NCBI GenBank assembly: GCA_024508725.1
Contig: JANINS010000003.1
Coordinates: 1,488,001-1,552,000 of the forward strand
From: Chitinophagaceae bacterium
GTDB lineage: Bacteria; Bacteroidota; Bacteroidia; Chitinophagales; Chitinophagaceae
Direction of reading: 5' to 3'
DNA: 64,000 bases
Below, one piece after another: positions 25,918 through 35,559 of the stretch (the first letter of the stretch is position 1; the number at the start of each line of letters is the position of its first letter). A program made the translations under genes and the position numbers. The notes under the pieces were generated by a model. That model was not told the DNA's origin. It saw only the letters and a list, made by a program, of their open reading frames with translations, and searched no databases.

Positions 25918-26811
25918 ATGTTTTTTTCTGTAGTCATACCAACATACAACAGGCTTGATCTTTTATTGAAAGTTGTTGATTCATTGCAGCATCAGCAAAA
26001 TGCACCGGAATTCGAGATCATTATAGTGGATGATGGCTCAGATGAAACAACTCGTTATGAGATAAAAAAGATCGAAGGTGTAACCAAAATATTTCAGCAA
26101 AATGCTGGTCCGGCTGCGGCAAGAAACAAAGGTGTTACAGTGGCCAAAGGAGATTATATTGTTTTCCTGGGTGATGACACTGTTCCGAATAATGATTTTT
26201 TATTCCAGCATTCTTTGTTTCATAACGAAGCAGGGTTAGATAAAAACTTTGCCTGTTTAGGATACACTAAATGGCCTGACGAATATGAAGTGAGTAAGTT
26301 CATGGATCACATTAATAATTATGGTGCGCAGTTTGGGTATAAGCTGATCAAACATGGAGATTTTGTTCCATTTAACTTCTTCTATACATCAAACATTTCA
26401 CTGAGCAGAGAGTTGCTATTGCAATATCCGTTTGACACTTCTTTTCCTGCAGCAGCATGGGAAGATATTGAACTGAGTTACCGATTAACGCAGCTTGGTT
26501 TAAAGATCCGTTACAATGCTAATGCTATTACAAGTCATTACCATAAGATGAACCTGGAGAGTTTTGGGCGAAGACAATATCTCGTTGGTAAATCGGCTGT
26601 TTATTTTCATAAAAAACATCCCGAGTTAAAAGATATGTTGGCTATAGATAGATTATCCAAATATTCACCTTTAAGTGGAATGAAACTCTCGATCATAAAG
26701 CTGCAGGTATGGCTTGCTGAGAAGTTATTCTTTTATAAAGGCAAATCTGCCTACAACAAATTGATCACTGATAGTTACCTGAAAGGATTGAAGGAAAGTT
26801 TCGATAAGTAA
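25918..26811 (+). CDS. Glycosyltransferase family 2
   Basis: 297 residues. GT-A fold: FFSVVIPTYNRLDLLLKVVDSL, IIIVDDGSDE, NAGPAAARNKGV, FLGDDTVPN (DxD-type metal site) and the later WEDIELSYRL acceptor motif. It probably adds a sugar to a surface glycan. It is the third gene of the run and ends two bases from the convergent GT2 gene. Confidence 0.93.
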   Translation: MFFSVVIPTYNRLDLLLKVVDSLQHQQNAPEFEIIIVDDGSDETTRYEIKKIEGVTKIFQQNAGPAAARNKGVTVAKGDYIVFLGDDTVPNNDFLFQHSLFHNEAGLDKNFACLGYTKWPDEYEVSKFMDHINNYGAQFGYKLIKHGDFVPFNFFYTSNISLSRELLLQYPFDTSFPAAAWEDIELSYRLTQLGLKIRYNANAITSHYHKMNLESFGRRQYLVGKSAVYFHKKHPELKDMLAIDRLSKYSPLSGMKLSIIKLQVWLAEKLFFYKGKSAYNKLITDSYLKGLKESFDK

Positions 26812-26813
26812 AA

Positions 26814-27722
26814 TCAAAAGTTTGGCTTGAAGAACATCTTCATACAATACAATACTTTTCTGTAGTAAGGCTTTTGTTTCGCTTCTAACAGGGCATTAAA
26901 ATTTTTAAAGAAGAAAGCGCTTCTTTTTACACTCCATTTTCTTTTGAAAAGACTGATCATCTCTTGCAAAACCTGTTTTGTTGTTGTATGAGTGATAGGA
27001 GCTGTAGCCATCGTTTCCAGCTCAGATTTCTTTTGTTCAAACTGGATCTGTGCAGAAGGTCTTTTCTTTTTATTGGCTGATAAAGCGGTTCCTACTGCAT
27101 TGCTGCTGTGTTGACGGTAATGCACCAGTACTTCATCAACATATTTAATTCCGTTGGACGCTGCTGCATTGAAAGCGATCCAGAGATCGAAATATAGATT
27201 GGAAGGAAATGGCTGGATCTTTTTCAGGAATTCTGCTTTGGCCAGCATCGCATGTCCGGCAACAGTATTCGAAAGAAGGAAAGGCATTCCTGAATAATAA
27301 CTTTTCAGGTGCATCATTGATGAAAAAAGTTTATTCAACGAATTGCCATTTTCATCAACCAGCAACGAATTGCCATAGATCGCATTATGATCGCCAATTT
27401 GATTCACCAGCGTTTCGATCTTATGTTTTACCCAAAGATCATCCTGGTCAGAAAAAGCGATAAAAGCTCCGTTGCTTTCTGTAACACCCTGATTGAATGT
27501 GAGAGTTACACCCAGATTTTTTTCGTTTTGAAAGAAGCGAATATTCGGATGCTGTTGTTGCAGTTTTTTGATGATGTTGATGGTATTGTCTTTTGATCCG
27601 TCGTCAACGATCACCAATTCAATATTGGGATATGTCTGGTTCAGGATCGAATTGATCTGTTCTTCAATAAATCTTTCACCATTATATGTAGCCATCGCAA
27701 CTGAAACCAAAGGCAGATCCAT
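26814..27722 (-). CDS. Glycosyltransferase family 2
   Basis: About 302 residues. LPLVSVAMATYNGERFIEEQI, IVDDGSKDNT, FSDQDDLWVKHKIE (the SDQDD variant of the metal site) and AGHAMLAKAEF are typical of rhamnosyl- or galactosyl-type GT2 enzymes. The frame reaches an ATG at 27743 whose A is the last base of a TACTTTTA -7-like box, so the ATG at 27722, right before the conserved strand, is preferred. Confidence 0.9.
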   Translation of the reverse strand: MDLPLVSVAMATYNGERFIEEQINSILNQTYPNIELVIVDDGSKDNTINIIKKLQQQHPNIRFFQNEKNLGVTLTFNQGVTESNGAFIAFSDQDDLWVKHKIETLVNQIGDHNAIYGNSLLVDENGNSLNKLFSSMMHLKSYYSGMPFLLSNTVAGHAMLAKAEFLKKIQPFPSNLYFDLWIAFNAAASNGIKYVDEVLVHYRQHSSNAVGTALSANKKKRPSAQIQFEQKKSELETMATAPITHTTTKQVLQEMISLFKRKWSVKRSAFFFKNFNALLEAKQKPYYRKVLYCMKMFFKPNF

Positions 27723-27857
27723 GTACTTTACCTGATTTGGCATAAAAGTAAGCTCATTGACTGTTTTGGTAAGAATTTCTGCATATAGAAATGCAACTTT
27801 GTCTGCTTTTAATGAACTTGTACGTTAATTGAGCAACAACTTCCCTCAATTCGAAAT

Positions 27858-29645
27858 ATGAAACTACTCCTTCAATATCTTAAACCTTATAAATGGCTGG
27901 TGGTGCTGGCTTTGGTGCTGGCATCGGTAAACCAGGTGTTTTCCCTTTTCGATCCTTTACTGATCGGTAAAGTGATCGACGAATTTGCCAATCATCCTAA
28001 AACATTTTCTGATGGAACGCCCAGAACCGAAACGCAATTCACCTGGGGCGTTTTAGGAATACTTGGATTGCTAGTCGGAACGGCAATGGTAAGCAGGATT
28101 GCCAAAGCTTTCCAGGATTATTTTGTAAATGTGATCATTCAAAAATTCGGCGCTAAAATATTTACGGATGGATTGCGTCACTCAATGAGGTTGCCTTACC
28201 AGGAATTCGAAGACCAGAGAAGTGGTGAAACATTATCGATTCTAACGAAAGTTCGTTCAGACACAGAAAAGTTCATCAGTTTATTCATCAACGTTGTTTT
28301 TGCCATTTTGATCAGTGTTGTTTTCGTTTCTGTATATGCTTCAAGATTGCATTGGGCGATAATGCCGGTTTATTTTGGTGGAATTCTCATTCTTGCTTTG
28401 GTGATGAATAGACTTAGCAAGAAAGTAAAAACCATCCAGCGGACCATAGTTAAAGAAACTACTGCACTGGCAGGAACTACTACAGAATCTTTACGAAACA
28501 TTGAACTCGTTAAAAGTTTGGGTTTAACTGAACAGGAAGTAAAACGCCTCAACACCAATACCTATAAGATCCTTGGGTTAGAATTGAGAAAAGTGAAAAG
28601 CATCAGGGCCTTAAGTTTTGTTCAGGGTACACTGGTAAATTTTCTCAGGCAGATCATCAGCTTTACTTTATTGCTATTGATATTTCGTGAATACCTTACA
28701 CCAGGTCAGTTTATCACGCTCCAGTTTTACGGTTTTTTCATCTTTGGTCCGATGCAGGAAATCGGTAACATCATTTTAAGTTATCGTGAAACAGAAGCTT
28801 CTATTACCAACTTTCATAATGTAATGCAAAAGCCGGTAGAGTCGAAACCGGTAAGCCCAACCAAAGTTGGTATGATCGAAGAACTCGAATTCCAGAACAT
28901 CACCTTCAAACACCAGACAGCTCAATACAAAGCACTCGATAATATCTCATTCGATGTAAAGAAAGGAGAAACAATCGCTTTTGTTGGTCCATCAGGAGCT
29001 GGTAAAAGTACATTGGTGAAGCTGCTGGTTGGTTTGTATCGTCCGCAGGAAGGTCATATCAAATACAATGGTATCGATAGCCACGATATGGACTTTGATG
29101 AGCTTCGTAACCAGATCGGTTTTGTTACACAGGATACGCAGCTTTTCGCCGGAACGATCAAAGAAAATCTCTTGTTCGTAAATCCTGCTGCAACGGATGA
29201 AGAACTGCAGGATGCGATGTACAAAGCCAGTTGTCAGAATCTTTTGTCAAGAGCAGAAAAAGGGATTGATACTGTTATTGGTGAAGGTGGTTTAAAATTA
29301 AGCGGTGGGGAAAAACAAAGACTTAGTATTGCAAGAGCTTTATTGCGTCATCCGCATCTGCTGATCTTTGATGAAGCCACATCTGCCCTCGACAGTATTA
29401 CAGAAGAGGAGATCACCAATACCATTCGTAAGATATCATCAGAAAAAGAACAGATCACTGTATTGATCGCTCACAGGTTAAGCACCATCATGCATGCCGA
29501 TAGAATTTATGTGTTAGAAAAAGGTGGCGTGGTAGAAACAGGAACCCACCTGGAACTTGTCAATGACAAAGGCTTGTATTATGCTATGTGGAGGCAACAG
29601 ATCGGTGAAAGAAAAGCAACTGCAGCCATCCCTAATCTGAATTAG
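27858..29645 (+). CDS. ABC transporter, permease-ATPase fusion
   Basis: 595 residues: six-helix exporter domain (about 15-320) and an ATPase domain with Walker A GPSGAGKST, TQDTQLFAGTI Q-loop, signature LSGGEKQRLSIARAL, Walker B LLIFDEATSALD and IAHRLSTI. A second, divergent relative of the exporter at 6884-8716. Its place beside glycosyltransferases suggests export of a glycolipid, but this is only inference. Its stop overlaps the stop of the convergent DUF2721 gene by a few bases. Confidence 0.92.
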   Translation: MKLLLQYLKPYKWLVVLALVLASVNQVFSLFDPLLIGKVIDEFANHPKTFSDGTPRTETQFTWGVLGILGLLVGTAMVSRIAKAFQDYFVNVIIQKFGAKIFTDGLRHSMRLPYQEFEDQRSGETLSILTKVRSDTEKFISLFINVVFAILISVVFVSVYASRLHWAIMPVYFGGILILALVMNRLSKKVKTIQRTIVKETTALAGTTTESLRNIELVKSLGLTEQEVKRLNTNTYKILGLELRKVKSIRALSFVQGTLVNFLRQIISFTLLLLIFREYLTPGQFITLQFYGFFIFGPMQEIGNIILSYRETEASITNFHNVMQKPVESKPVSPTKVGMIEELEFQNITFKHQTAQYKALDNISFDVKKGETIAFVGPSGAGKSTLVKLLVGLYRPQEGHIKYNGIDSHDMDFDELRNQIGFVTQDTQLFAGTIKENLLFVNPAATDEELQDAMYKASCQNLLSRAEKGIDTVIGEGGLKLSGGEKQRLSIARALLRHPHLLIFDEATSALDSITEEEITNTIRKISSEKEQITVLIAHRLSTIMHADRIYVLEKGGVVETGTHLELVNDKGLYYAMWRQQIGERKATAAIPNLN

Positions 29646-30082
29646 TCTTTATCGAATTTGCTTTTGATGTAATCTACTATTGAAGGGTCTTCCAATCCTT
29701 CAATATCACTCAACTCCAATTCTAAAGCTTTGGTACTTTTTTGTATTTCTAATAAAGACAAAAGCAGTGATAAAGAAAATGTGATGAGGCTTGCCGCAAA
29801 TACAATATGAGCTGCCTGCATCCATTCTGTATAAATAAAATACATGCAGATGATGCAACAGATAAAACTCAAAACGCCCAAAGCCTGCATCTGTCGAACC
29901 AACTTCAACCTGAAACGTAAATTCTTGATCTGTCCATGCAGTTTGGCGTCTTTGGTTCCTTTGTATCGATCATTGAGGTTACGTACCACATTGCTGAGTG
30001 CAAGAAAACGATTGGTGTAAGCCAGCATCACCAAACTAATTGCCGGGAAAAGTATTGCAGGGGTATTGATCGAAATGTCCAT
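29642..30082 (-). CDS. DUF2721 membrane protein
   Basis: About 146 residues with an N-terminal helix (PAILFPAISLVMLAYTNRFLALSNVVR) and two more helices after residue 75; this arrangement is the DUF2721 family, of unknown function. An earlier ATG at 30103 is in frame, but a TACCTTTG box lies between the two; the ATG at 30082 comes four bases after it. The acidic tail DIEGLEDPSIVDYIKSKFDKD is cytoplasmic-looking. Confidence 0.82.
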   Translation of the reverse strand: MDISINTPAILFPAISLVMLAYTNRFLALSNVVRNLNDRYKGTKDAKLHGQIKNLRFRLKLVRQMQALGVLSFICCIICMYFIYTEWMQAAHIVFAASLITFSLSLLLSLLEIQKSTKALELELSDIEGLEDPSIVDYIKSKFDKD

Positions 30083-30086
30083 AAAC

Positions 30087-30094
30087 CAAAGGTA
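30087..30094 (-). promoter_or_regulatory. -7 box of the DUF2721 gene, leaderless-type
   Basis: Minus-strand TACCTTTG ending four bases before the ATG at 30082. Confidence 0.5.
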
Positions 30095-30126
30095 AATGAA
30101 CAATCAATCATGTCTTTATAGAAGCG

Positions 30127-30660
30127 TTACAGAAGCTGCCTGTAAGTTAACTTGCCATCAACGATTCTTGCAGGTGATGTGTAAGGATGTGCTGTAGCCT
30201 TGCCTATATCCATAATATGCATCACCTGCCATCCTTTCGATTTTAGATAATCAGAGATCATTGATCGATGGCAGCTCCACCACAAAGCTTCAGAACACAT
30301 ATAAGTAGTTATAGACTCTGAAGCGATCTGTTCCAGGTGTTCAGCAGCTTTTTTAAACGCTTCTGTCTCCATATAATCGGCATAAGCCCTGAAAGCCGGA
30401 TGTTTCCACGAACTGTTGAGCGATTCTTTATTCAGTTTTCTTCTTCCTCCCAGCTCGATCATATGTATATATTGTATCTGGTTTTCTGGAAGCAACTGCT
30501 GCAGGTTCTCTTTGTTGAAATACGGATATTTCTTTGATCCGGGAAACTGCCTCACATCAACGAGTGTTTTAATATGAAATGATTGAAGAAGATCGAGAAA
30601 TACTTCTATGCTCCTGTTGGAATGCCCGATCGTAAATATGGTCTTTTTTTCTTCCTTCAT
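30127..30660 (-). CDS. DUF488 protein
   Basis: 177 residues. FTIGHSNRSIEVFLDLL, VDVRQFPGSKKYPYFN and the CSEALWWSCHR motif define DUF488. The paired Cys-His residues suggest a small redox or metal site, but no activity is established. Soluble. It stands alone between the DUF2721 gene and the ATP synthase operon on the opposite strand. Confidence 0.87.
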   Translation of the reverse strand: MKEEKKTIFTIGHSNRSIEVFLDLLQSFHIKTLVDVRQFPGSKKYPYFNKENLQQLLPENQIQYIHMIELGGRRKLNKESLNSSWKHPAFRAYADYMETEAFKKAAEHLEQIASESITTYMCSEALWWSCHRSMISDYLKSKGWQVMHIMDIGKATAHPYTSPARIVDGKLTYRQLL

Positions 30661-30747
30661 AATCAGTGGTTTCAGCTCAAAAATGGAGCCGTCTCCTACA
30701 GAAAAACAGGAATCTGGCTTTGTTGGAATTTGTAAGGCTCATACCCT

Positions 30748-30755
30748 TATCTTTG
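30748..30755 (+). promoter_or_regulatory. -7 box of the atp operon
   Basis: TATCTTTG, exact TAnnTTTG match, 22 bases before the atpB ATG. TTG words upstream (30723, 30730) are possible -33 elements. Confidence 0.5.
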
Positions 30756-30777
30756 CCGCAAATTTCAAAAGAACGGT

Positions 30778-31953
30778 ATGGGTTTAAGGAGCGTAAAACC
30801 TTTATTTATAACGGCTTTCAGCCTGTTTTGCATACTTTTTTCAAACATATCTTCAGCACAGGGACATGGTGATAATCATGACCCGATCGATGCTAACCCT
30901 AAAGAAACACCTGCTCATCCCGATGCAGGTCACGAAGATGAAGATCATAAAGAAAAAGGCTTCGACGCTTCTAAAGTGATCTTTGGTCACATCCTGGATG
31001 CTCATGAGTATCACATCACCAGCTGGAAAGCTGCTGATGGCCATGAGAAGCATTTGTCTTTGCGGCTCCCTATCATTTTATACTCTCCGCAAAGAGGTGT
31101 TGATGTGTTCATGTCGTCTAATTTTCATCACGGACATGAAGCATATAAAAATTACCGCCTGAACGAAAAGAATAAGATCGTTCCGGTAAAAGCTGATGGC
31201 GTAACCATCGATACGGACACTAAGGTATACGATCTTTCTATCACTCGTAATGTTTTCCAGATGATGATCGCTATGATCGTTCTGGTGTGGTTATTCTTAT
31301 CAATTGCGAAAGCATACAAAAAGGGACAAGGTGTTACTTCTGCACCAAAAGGAAAACAAAACCTGCTTGAGCCGGTAGTGACTTTTGTTCGTGATGAAGT
31401 AGCTAAACCTAACCTCGGCCACAAATACGAGAAATATTTGCCTTACCTGTTAACAGTGTTCTTTTTTATCCTTGTTCCAAACCTGTTTGGTTTAATTCCA
31501 GGTACAGCAAACGTTACAGGCAATATCACTTTTACTTTCGTAATGGGTATCATCTCATTCGTAGTAATCCTGGCAAGTTCTAACAGCCATTTCTGGGGTC
31601 ATATCTTCAATCCTCCGGGAGTGCCGGGTTTTGTAAAGCCAATCCTGGTGCTGGTAGAATTCCTGAGTGTATTCATCAAGCCTTTTGCTTTGATCATAAG
31701 GCTTTTTGCAAACATGGTGGCTGGTCACATCATCATCATCTGTTTGATCTCACTCATTTTCATCTTTGGTAACCTGAGTGCTGGTGCAGGTTGGGGTGCA
31801 ACTCCAATTTCGCTTGCCTTTACCATATTTATATATTTTATAGAGGTGCTGGTTGCTTTTCTGCAGGCTTTCATCTTCACAAACCTTACTGCGGTTTTCA
31901 TCGGTCAGGCATTTGAAGGTGGAGATCATCACGGAGAAGAAGTACACGTATAA
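30778..31953 (+). CDS. atpB: ATP synthase F0 subunit a, with His-rich secreted N-terminus
   Basis: 391 residues, longer than the usual 250-290. It begins with a signal-peptide-like segment ending near ISSAQ, then about 50 residues rich in His/Asp/Glu (GHGDNHD, HPDAGHEDEDHKEK), then a periplasmic stretch, then five membrane helices with the essential Arg in FALIIRLFANMVAGH. It forms the proton half-channels next to the c-ring. The extension is a feature of Bacteroidota AtpB proteins and could bind metal or be processed; this is inference. First gene of atpB-E-F-H-A. Confidence 0.95.
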   Translation: MGLRSVKPLFITAFSLFCILFSNISSAQGHGDNHDPIDANPKETPAHPDAGHEDEDHKEKGFDASKVIFGHILDAHEYHITSWKAADGHEKHLSLRLPIILYSPQRGVDVFMSSNFHHGHEAYKNYRLNEKNKIVPVKADGVTIDTDTKVYDLSITRNVFQMMIAMIVLVWLFLSIAKAYKKGQGVTSAPKGKQNLLEPVVTFVRDEVAKPNLGHKYEKYLPYLLTVFFFILVPNLFGLIPGTANVTGNITFTFVMGIISFVVILASSNSHFWGHIFNPPGVPGFVKPILVLVEFLSVFIKPFALIIRLFANMVAGHIIIICLISLIFIFGNLSAGAGWGATPISLAFTIFIYFIEVLVAFLQAFIFTNLTAVFIGQAFEGGDHHGEEVHV

Positions 31954-31979
31954 CAAAGTCTTTTTTAAACTGTAAATAA

Positions 31980-32264
<285 letters not shown>

Positions 32265-32280
32265 TCATTGCAAAAAAAAT

Positions 32281-32316
32281 TGCACCCAACGCAAAGGGCC
32301 GAGGGTGCATTTTTTA
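32281..32316 (+). terminator. Terminator inside the atp operon, between atpE and atpF
   Basis: Stem TGCACCC (32281-32287) with GGGTGCA (32303-32309), loop of 15 bases, followed by six T. A-rich sequence just before it makes it work on both strands. Part of the transcripts should end here, leaving extra atpB-atpE message. Confidence 0.75.
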
Positions 32317-32363
32317 GTTCTGCCTCTATCCTCTGAAGGGTAATAAAAGCAGAATTATTGTGA

Positions 32364-32413
32364 GACCAGCTGCTGATCATAAATTGAACTTCCGTTGCGT
32401 CGCACACTTGTAC
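32364..32413 (-). repeat. RA repeat copy 7, between atpE and atpF
   Basis: Minus-strand GTACAAGTGTGCGACGCAAC, GGAAGTTCAATTTATGATCA, CAGCTGGTC. A mixed core (T at position 5, otherwise the first subtype). Confidence 0.7.
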
Positions 32414-32446
32414 AGAAATAACATAACTCAACAATAAAGAAGTAAT

Positions 32447-32941
32447 ATGGATTTACTTACACCGGACCCGGGGTTGATATTTTGGACCTTGCTTGCGTTC
32501 TTAGTTGTATTCTTTATCCTTGCAAAATATGCATGGCCATCAATTTTAAGTGGCCTGAAAGCAAGAGAGCAGGGTATTGCTGATGCTATCACTTCTGCTG
32601 AAAAAGTAAAAGCTGAAATGGCTACACTGAAAAGTGAGAACGAAGCTTTGCTTACAAAAGCAAGAGAAGAAAGAGCTGCGATGATCAAAGAAGCAAAAGA
32701 AACTGCTGATAAAATGATCGCAGATGCAAAAGATAAAGCGAAAAGTGAGTACGACAGGATCGTTGCTGATGCCCAGGTTGCCATTAACCAGCAAAAAAAT
32801 GCTGCTTTAACTGATGTAAAGAACCAGGTAGGTAGCCTTGTGATCGAAGTTTCTGAAAAGATCCTGAGAAAAGAGCTGGCTGATAAATCTCAGCAGGAAA
32901 AGTACATTCAGCAGTTGGCTGGTGATATTAAATTAAACTAA
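32447..32941 (+). CDS. atpF: ATP synthase F0 subunit b
   Basis: 164 residues: N-terminal membrane helix (LIFWTLLAFLVVFFILAKYAWP) and a long charged coiled coil rich in Ala, Lys and Glu, ending in a delta-binding region. It forms the peripheral stalk. Separated from atpE by 182 bases containing the terminator and RA copy 7. Confidence 0.95.
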   Translation: MDLLTPDPGLIFWTLLAFLVVFFILAKYAWPSILSGLKAREQGIADAITSAEKVKAEMATLKSENEALLTKAREERAAMIKEAKETADKMIADAKDKAKSEYDRIVADAQVAINQQKNAALTDVKNQVGSLVIEVSEKILRKELADKSQQEKYIQQLAGDIKLN

Positions 32942-32948
32942 TGTGCAA

Positions 32949-32998
32949 ATGTGCAAATATTGCAAATGTGCTGAAGAGCGATTTGCAAATCTGCACAT
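32949..32998. repeat. Imperfect hairpin of TGCAAAT words between atpF and atpH
   Basis: Arms 32949-32968 (ATGTGCAAATATTGCAAATG) and 32980-32998 (GATTTGCAAATCTGCACAT) are nearly complementary, with an 11-base loop. Further GCAAAT words flank both sides up to 33017. Non-coding. Confidence 0.65.
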
Positions 32999-33020
32999 CG
33001 GCAAATTTGCAAATTGAATT

Positions 33021-33584
33021 ATGCAGAGTCCACGTTTAGCAGGTAGATATGCAAAAAGCTTGGTTGATCTTGCCCAGGAAAAAGGTCAGCTTGAAGTAGT
33101 ATACAAAGACATGCAGTACCTGCAACAGGTTGTTAAGCAGAGCAGGGACTTCGTGAACCTGATCAAGAGCCCTGTTATTAAAGGTGATAAGAAGAATGCA
33201 GTACTGGAAGCTGTAACGAAAGATAAAGTGAGCGAGATGACAAGTGGCTTTAACCGTTTGCTCGTTTCAAAAGGCAGAGAAGCTGCACTTCCTGAAATTG
33301 TAAATGCTTTTATTGATCAATACAACGCCATCAAAGGAATCCACAGGGTGAAACTCACTACTGCAGTGGAACCAAGTGAAGAGCTGAAGCGTTCGATCAA
33401 GCAAAAAGTAGCTGTAGAAGCTGGTCTTGGACAAGTTGAATTGGAAACAAAAGTAGATCCTTCAATCGTTGGTGGATTTATTCTTGAGTTCAACAACAAT
33501 AAAGTGGATGCAAGCATTCTGAGAGATCTGAAAGACATCAGGAAGCAGTTCATGGACAATCATTATGTTCAGAAGCTTAGATAA
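33021..33584 (+). CDS. atpH: ATP synthase F1 subunit delta
   Basis: 187 residues. LAGRYAKSLVDLAQEKGQLE (helical N-terminal domain that binds alpha) and the C-terminal VDPSIVGGFILEFNNNKVDASI signature of OSCP/delta. Links F1 to the b-subunit stalk. A long palindrome and an RA copy separate it from atpA. Confidence 0.95.
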   Translation: MQSPRLAGRYAKSLVDLAQEKGQLEVVYKDMQYLQQVVKQSRDFVNLIKSPVIKGDKKNAVLEAVTKDKVSEMTSGFNRLLVSKGREAALPEIVNAFIDQYNAIKGIHRVKLTTAVEPSEELKRSIKQKVAVEAGLGQVELETKVDPSIVGGFILEFNNNKVDASILRDLKDIRKQFMDNHYVQKLR

Positions 33585-33592
33585 GGTACATG

Positions 33593-33663
33593 GTCTGACC
33601 GTCTCGGTCTGACCATTGATGATATTTGAAATAAAAGTTGAAGTCAGACCGGGACGGTCAGAC
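33593..33663. repeat. Long palindrome of GGTCTGACC words between atpH and atpA
   Basis: Arms 33593-33613 and 33643-33663 are 21 bases each and complementary except for one position that would be a G-U pair in RNA; the loop is 29 bases. Each arm is itself made of two GGTCTGACC units, which are small palindromes. No T-run follows. Confidence 0.8.
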
Positions 33664-33684
33664 TTTGTTGCCAGGAGCACTTTA

Positions 33685-33740
33685 GTACAAGAGTGCGACG
33701 CAACCAAAGCTAAATAGAGTAAAAAAGTTGGGTTCATAAA
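33685..33740 (+). repeat. RA repeat copy 8, before atpA
   Basis: GTACAAGAGTGCGACGCAAC, then CAAAGCTAAATAGAGT. A first-subtype copy, 50 bases upstream of the atpA ATG. Confidence 0.7.
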
Positions 33741-33771
33741 ACCCTCAATCAAACAAGATAAAAACAATAAT

Positions 33772-35349
33772 ATGGCAGAGATTAAACCCGATGAAATATC
33801 AGCGATACTGAGACAGCAGCTGAGTAATTTCAATGCCGGTGCAGACCTCGAAGAAGTTGGTACTGTATTACAAGTGGGTGATGGTATTGCCCGTGTTTAC
33901 GGACTGAATAATGTTAGTGCCGGGGAACTGGTAGAGTTCGAGAACGGTACAAAAGCAATTGCCCTTAACCTGGAAGAAGATAATGTGGGTGTGGTTTTGC
34001 TTGGGGAAAGTGGTGATATTAAAGAAGGAGCTACCGTGAAAAGAACAGGACAGATCGCTTCTATTAAAGTAGGTGAAGGTCTTGTTGGACGTGTGATCAA
34101 TACATTAGGTGAGCCGATCGATGGTAAAGGCCCGATCGTTGGCGAATTGTATGAAATGCCACTTGAGCGTAAAGCGCCGGGTGTAATTTTCAGAGAACCT
34201 GTAAAAGAACCATTGCAAACTGGTATCAAAGCGATTGATGCAATGATCCCTGTTGGTCGTGGACAAAGAGAGTTGGTGATCGGTGACCGCCAGACTGGTA
34301 AAACGGCGATCTGTATCGATACCATCATCAATCAAAAAGAATTCTACGAAGCAGGTAAGCCTGTTTACTGTATATATGTTGCCATTGGTCAGAAGGCCTC
34401 TACGATTGCAGGTATCATGAAAACATTAGAAGATAATGGTGCAATGAAATACACCACTATCGTTGCCGCTTCTGCATCTGATCCTGCTCCTCAGCAGTTC
34501 TATGCTCCATTTGCTGGTGCTGCGATTGGTGAGTTCTTCCGTGATACCGGAAGACCAGCTTTGATCGTTTATGATGATCTTTCTAAACAAGCGGTGGCTT
34601 ACCGTGAGGTTTCTCTTTTGTTGAGAAGACCTCCAGGACGTGAAGCTTATCCTGGTGACGTATTCTATCTTCACTCTCGTTTGCTGGAAAGAGCTGCGAA
34701 AGTTATTGCGAATGATGACGTTGCTAAGAACATGAACGATCTTCCTGCGAGCATTAAGCACTTAGTAAAAGGTGGTGGTTCATTAACAGCACTTCCGATT
34801 ATCGAAACACAGGCTGGTGACGTATCTGCATACATTCCAACCAACGTTATCTCTATCACTGATGGTCAGATTTTCCTTGAGGGTAACTTGTTCAACGCTG
34901 GTATTCGTCCGGCAATTAACGTAGGTATCTCTGTAAGCCGTGTGGGTGGTAACGCTCAGATCAAATCAATGAAAAAAGTATCTGGTACATTGAAACTTGA
35001 CCAGGCACTTTATCGTGAACTTGAGGCTTTCTCTAAGTTCGGTGGAGACCTCGATGCTGCAACTAAGTCAGTAATTGACAAAGGTGCAAGAAACGTGGAG
35101 ATCCTGAAGCAACCTCAGTACACTCCATTCACTGTAGAAAAGCAGGTAGCAATCATCTATCTTGGAACACAAGGATTGTTGAGAGACGTACCGGTAAAAA
35201 GAGTAAGAGAATTCGAACAACATTTCTTAGCTGAAATGGAATCGAAATTGCCTGATGTTTTGGGTGAGTTCAAAAAAGGCAACTTACCAGAAGATGGACT
35301 TAACAGGATGGTTGAGTTAGCTAAAAACCTGATGCCAGCTTACAAATAA
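33772..35349 (+). CDS. atpA: ATP synthase F1 subunit alpha
   Basis: 525 residues: N-terminal beta barrel, nucleotide domain with P-loop GDRQTGKTA (near residue 170), [16 protein letters not shown] Walker B region and the catalytic-face arginine in VSRVGGNAQ. Non-catalytic nucleotide-binding subunit of F1. The next gene is a TonB receptor, not atpG, and a terminator closes the operon here. atpD, atpC and atpG must be elsewhere. Confidence 0.97.
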   Translation: MAEIKPDEISAILRQQLSNFNAGADLEEVGTVLQVGDGIARVYGLNNVSAGELVEFENGTKAIALNLEEDNVGVVLLGESGDIKEGATVKRTGQIASIKVGEGLVGRVINTLGEPIDGKGPIVGELYEMPLERKAPGVIFREPVKEPLQTGIKAIDAMIPVGRGQRELVIGDRQTGKTAICIDTIINQKEFYEAGKPVYCIYVAIGQKASTIAGIMKTLEDNGAMKYTTIVAASASDPAPQQFYAPFAGAAIGEFFRDTGRPALIVYDDLSKQAVAYREVSLLLRRPPGREAYPGDVFYLHSRLLERAAKVIANDDVAKNMNDLPASIKHLVKGGGSLTALPIIETQAGDVSAYIPTNVISITDGQIFLEGNLFNAGIRPAINVGISVSRVGGNAQIKSMKKVSGTLKLDQALYRELEAFSKFGGDLDAATKSVIDKGARNVEILKQPQYTPFTVEKQVAIIYLGTQGLLRDVPVKRVREFEQHFLAEMESKLPDVLGEFKKGNLPEDGLNRMVELAKNLMPAYK

Positions 35350-35371
35350 GATGTAAGAGGTAAGAAATAAG

Positions 35372-35402
35372 AAAACAGCTCTGAGAGATCAGGGCTGTTT
35401 TT
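35372..35402 (+). terminator. Terminator of the atp operon
   Basis: Stem AAAACAGCTCTGA (35372-35384) with TCAGGGCTGTTTT (35389-35401), one G-U pair, loop GAGA, followed by more T. Confidence 0.85.
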
Positions 35403-35411
35403 ATTTTTGTA

Positions 35412-35458
35412 CAAGCTGTTGATTTTCAAGTTGTCTTCGTTGTGTCACTCACTTGTGC
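35412..35458 (-). repeat. RA repeat copy 9
   Basis: Minus-strand GCACAAGTGAGTGACACAAC, then GAAGACAACTTGAAAATC and CAGCTTG. Second subtype, just downstream of the atp terminator. Confidence 0.65.
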
Positions 35459-35538
35459 TTTCTATTCATAAGGCAGCAAAAAAATCATATTCGAGTAGTG
35501 ACTCTAAAAATTAATTTGGTTTATATTATAAACTACTC

Positions 35539-35546
35539 TACGTTTG
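35539..35546 (+). promoter_or_regulatory. -7 box of the TonB receptor gene
   Basis: TACGTTTG, exact TAnnTTTG match, 13 bases before the ATG at 35560. Confidence 0.5.
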
Positions 35547-35559
35547 TGTTGTCAAGTTA

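Noticed and set aside
23072-30660. Complete capsule or O-antigen locus
   Set aside because: Contains transferases, a deacetylase and an exporter, but no Wzy polymerase, no chain-length regulator and no sugar-nucleotide synthesis genes here; only called a surface-sugar region.
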